This document shows, in pieces, positions 60,170-64,000 of a stretch of DNA of 64,000 bases. The notes below the pieces were generated by a model. The model made no database searches. It saw nothing but the letters and a program-made list of their open reading frames with translations, and was not told the origin of the DNA. Origin of the DNA: Megaleporinus macrocephalus (lineage: Eukaryota > Chordata > Actinopteri > Characiformes > Anostomidae); NCBI GenBank assembly GCA_021613375.1, contig CM038726.1, forward strand, positions 10,982,253 through 11,046,252. Reading direction: 5' to 3'. Every line of letters starts with the position of its first letter. Position 1 is the stretch's first letter. Both the position numbers and the translations under genes were made by a program.

Positions 60170-60460
60170 TTTCCTTTGAACTTTGCTGACACCCTTTTGT
60201 CACAAATCACTCCTGAATCTTTTTTCCATGCACTCCATTCTGCCTGGACTCTCTTCTTGACCTCTTTACCACACTCCCCATTTTCCTGGACAGTTGACCC
60301 TAAGTACTTGAAGTACTGCACCTTTGTGACCTCTGCTCTTGTAGCCTCACTGTTCCACCTGTCTCCCTTCCATTCACACACATGTACTCTGTCTTGCTAC
60401 AGCTGACTCGCATTCCTTTTCTTTCAAGTGCATTTCTCCACCTCTCCAAGTTATAATGCC
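60170..60460 (-). mobile_element. RTE-like LINE, 5' continuation
   Basis: The minus-strand frame (60381-60180) encodes VQYFKYLGSTVQENGECGKE and VKKRVQAEWSAWKKDSGVIC, then DKRVSAKFKGKV, a hallmark of fish RTE reverse transcriptases. It stops at the junction with the inserted LINE; the missing continuation is at 58205 and below. Confidence 0.8.
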
Positions 60461-63400
60461 ATGCACTTCATAATCTGTTTTTTTTCTATCCAGCGGCTAT
60501 ATTGCGATCTGAAAGGTCACACACAGAACAGGTAATCAGAAGTGGAATGCAAGTGGAAAAATGTTGACACAGTGTCAAATTTATCTTTCTATAGTTATCT
60601 TTGTGTCTCCCTGGATTAGCTTATGCAAAATAAAATGTAGCCCATGTGCTTCTGGGGCAAGACTGAATAATATAAGAACATATCGCAAGAAGTACAGCAG
60701 CAATACAGTGCCACTTGCATTCTAAAAAGCAATTTAAGTAAGCTTTTGGCTCATTTTGGCATTCAACCTATGTTAAAAACATTTAAATAAGAACATAAAG
60801 ACTGACGTAGTGTGCACAAGTAAAGAAAACTGCTACTTTACATATGTAAGATAAACAGTAGACACTAGTGAATGACCACACTGAAAAAACTTCAACATTT
60901 AAGGCTGATTTTCTCTGCTTTTATTTTAAAAGTGAATGCTAAAAGGAAACTTGCTAGCAGAGGGATGCAATGCCCACCAAATAAAGGCACTTGATCACCG
61001 TGAGGCATCTCTGACTCATTTACTCTTATTTCCCCAAAACATTCTTGAAGTAAATATTATTTTAAACAGCTGTGAGTTTGAATTCTCCTCTAAGCAGCAC
61101 CATGCCTATTTGATTACGCTGCCTACGGTTGTCACAATCGTCCTCCATAATTATAGTAATGACACTACCATAAGGTCTGCTCCTGTGTGCGAGCCAAGGT
61201 GGACTAAAGTAAACGTTGCATGAATTCTGATTGGACTGTTCAGGTTAAATTAACATGTATTGGTTACTTTTTTTTGGTACCAAATATAAATGTGGCAAAA
61301 ATTACAATAGGTTGTTGCAAATGACATCACAGCATCATGTTGCTTTGTCGAAAACTGCAGATGGCAGGCAGGAATAATTTTCCTCATAGGGAGTGTTATC
61401 ACAAACTCTCCAAATACCAAAAGTTAATGTTCAAGAGGTAGAAAAATGCAAGAAACTGACCAAAGAAGTATGCAAGCCTTCATCCACACTCTCTGGCGTG
61501 ACTGAAGGAGCTTCCTGTTCGAATTTGGTGTTGTTTTTTGTATCTGTTGTTTTAAATCTATCGCCAGTGCACAATCACAGCACACACAGATGAATTATTA
61601 ACAGTATGTTAGTTGCTCTAAGCACAAAGTCTGTTTTTTATAAGCATTCCACCTTAAATGTTGCAGCAGACAATGTTGGCTAACTGCCGCACTATATATG
61701 GTGGAGTAGAACAGTGGAAACAATAAGCTGACTTTACCCTTGTGCAGTCAGTAGGAGGGAATATTGTATTTTGTGCAGTTGATCTGTGCGTGAACATGGA
61801 TGATAAATTTAAAACCTAACATTGTTAAGTAAAACAGGTGTTACATTAATGTCGAAAGGCGCTGCAGTTAGGTTAGTCTGCTGGTTAGTCTACAGGGAAA
61901 ATAACAGACAGCTCCTTGGTAACAAGGTGACCCCAACCACTTACAATCACACACCTCAATAATACTGTATGTTTTTGTTTGTTTTCTTGAGCATAAGGGC
62001 ATCTAGGCAAGAAGGCAGTTCTTATACCTGCTGTCTTGATAACAGCTATTAGGACATCACAAGATAACATCAGGATCACGTGCAGCATGTTGTGATTTTC
62101 TGTTTGTACCTTTCTCTCGTAATATAGTTTAAACTAGAACAGTATGGGCTCCTCGACTCCAACTTGTTCAATTATTTCTTCATTCTGTTTCTGCACTTAC
62201 TGCCCTCCGTCTGGATTTTTTGAAACATAGTCAGAATGACGTAAGTGAAAACAACCTATTGAAATAGCAGACCCTATATGTTTACAGTTCACACTGAGAC
62301 ACAGTGTTGAATCGTGTTTACTTCTGTAGCACGCACAGAGGTACGGTAAATAATGAAAAACCTAAAAACCTGATGAAAAACCTAAAAACTGATAAAACAA
62401 CCAAGGCTGCAATGTACAACTGTAAACAAAACAATATCAGTTTACACTCAAATATTGATTCTACATTTAGCTGAAGCCTATTGAAACTATCTACACTATA
62501 CGGAAATGCAGTTTAAATGAAATGTAAATGTAAAACGTAACATGCTTTTAGAAAAAAAACCTGACACTACAACAGGTACTCCAGTGCTCTATGTGCAACA
62601 CAAACTGCACTGCGCTCAACCCAGTTTATAAGCTTATAACAGTATGTAATGACAGGGTGCCATAGAATGGAAAACTGTATCTACATTTATAGTTTGATAC
62701 ACATAACTGACATACTGACATACTGTTATTCTCAAACACTGCTGTTTTCTTCTTCAAATACAAATCCTGCATATCATTAAAAATCATACAATGTAGCACT
62801 ATTGTTTATTTATTGATGATCTTTATATTCAGATGTTGTTCAGAAATGCATTTAAAAGACGACAATAGCCGTTCTTGGGATAAGAATGTTTGGCACGCAC
62901 TGTGATGCACAGATTTTTGTGTATAAGTAAAGGCAATGTGACGAGTTTTACACTGTTTATAGTTTAACAACATGCCTTTAAGTATTTTTTACGCTAGTAC
63001 CTCTGACTCATTCAGAGAAGTTCTGGCACCTGCATATCCAAGCTGGCCAGAGTGAAACATATCATTGTTGATTTTTGCATGTTTGTCCATTCCTACATGC
63101 TACATGCTACAGAAGTGAACAAGATTCACTATATATTTTTTCTGAGTGCACAAGTGCATTTGGAGTACAATGGCTGTGCAATATTCATGTGTTCACTGTA
63201 TAAAAACTAAAACTAATTAGCTAAATTAAAACAAAAACATTGCATGACATGCATCATTAATGAAGATTAATTCATGATGAGATTTAACAGCAGAAAGGGC
63301 CACATCTCAGCCTTAATGGTAATACTACTACCACAGCAGTTTTATAAACTTTTTTTTTTTTTTTGTAACATCAGATGCTACAGAATAAGCAGCTCTGCAC

Positions 63401-64000
63401 CCAAAATCAATAATGTTTTACAGAACTATTTAAGAAGGGAAAACAGAAAATGATACCTCACAATAAATTAATTGCAGGACTATGCACAGACCTTCTTATC
63501 AACATGAATCACAACTAGTCTTATCAAGAAAGACGGTCTGATCATGTTTAAGATAAAGCCATATTTATTGTAAATGCAGTTTTTCCCAGAGGCAGATGAA
63601 AACAAAGTTACTATACAGAGATTTGAACACAAGTCACATGTGTGCCAATCCATGGAGTTAACTCAATACATTATTTTCTTCTTATGTTGAACTTAGTTCA
63701 AAGGTGGCACTGTGTAGCTGGTTTATGTGGAATTTCATGTCGACTACTGTCTGCAGTGATCGAATCACATCGCTGCACATTTTAGGCATCAAAAATAATA
63801 GAAGCCTTCACTAAAGAATAAGCGTAGTTTAACATCCTGATAAAACTTGTGATTTACACCCGTAAGACAAAGAATATGTAGACCATTTACCAGATAAGAG
63901 TGAAATTGTAGAATAGGACGCTCTATGAAACAAAGAGCTCAAAGTGAATCATCTTTCTGTGTGTGTGTGTGTGTGTGTGTAAAGAATTACACAGCCCAGC
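60461..64000 (-). other. mink1 intron 1, distal part
   Basis: I see no exon, promoter or recognisable mobile element. The stretch is A/T-rich with short poly(T) and a (TG)n run at 63959-63980. No sequence matching the expected first exon (SLDDIDLSALR-type) is present on the minus strand. Confidence 0.55.

Noticed and set aside
60461..64000. First coding exon or promoter of mink1
   Set aside because: I searched the minus strand for the expected SLDDIDLSALR-type segment before a GT donor and saw none; the exon probably lies beyond the window.

Overview
The window is a stretch of vertebrate nuclear DNA, almost certainly from a teleost fish. It has spliced vertebrate signalling genes, many long (CA)n/(GA)n microsatellites, several Tc1/mariner copies with TA target sites, and degraded L1-, RTE- and L2/CR1-like LINEs typical of ray-finned fish. 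There are no prokaryotic genes, rRNAs, tRNAs or CRISPR arrays.

Two protein-coding genes are present and converge. On the + strand, positions 407-1608 hold the last two coding exons of a G-protein beta subunit gene. It is closest to GNB2 by residue pattern and its 5' part lies left of the window. On the - strand, positions 9204-54414 hold nearly all of a MINK1-type germinal centre kinase (MAP4K family). I could place 31 coding exons. Every junction is GT/AG and every phase fits, giving 3876 nt or 1291 residues from the glycine-rich loop region to the stop. Only the short first coding exon (about 20 residues) is missing; intron 1 runs past the right edge.

The protein reads in order as an N-terminal protein kinase domain (exons 2-9), an acidic linker, a long Gln/Glu/Arg-rich coiled-coil region with a polyQ run (exons 11-15), a Pro/Ser-rich variable linker (exons 15-24) and a C-terminal CNH (citron homology) domain (exons 25-32). 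Exons are numbered on the assumption that one coding exon lies upstream.

Most other sequence is intronic and rich in mobile elements. Intron 26 (11360-18715) holds a minus-strand L1-like LINE split by the 3' end of a second LINE. Intron 24 holds two different Tc1-like elements. Intron 15 holds a third. Intron 12 holds a Tc1 element placed exactly between two (TA)n tracts. Introns 7, 6 and 5 hold a Tc1 relic, an L2-like fragment and a MITE. Intron 1 holds an RTE element interrupted by another LINE. About 6.6 kb between the two genes holds no coding sequence; part is probably the mink1 3' UTR. It contains a small Tc1 MITE and a perfect RFX X-box palindrome.

I found no wholly new gene system. 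The items most worth a second look are: repeated UG/CA and CU-rich tracts directly beside mink1 splice sites, a perfect 23-bp hairpin in intron 22, the X-box palindrome, the nested retroelements, the Tc1 element bisecting a TA microsatellite, and a duplicated module in a LINE 3' tail.
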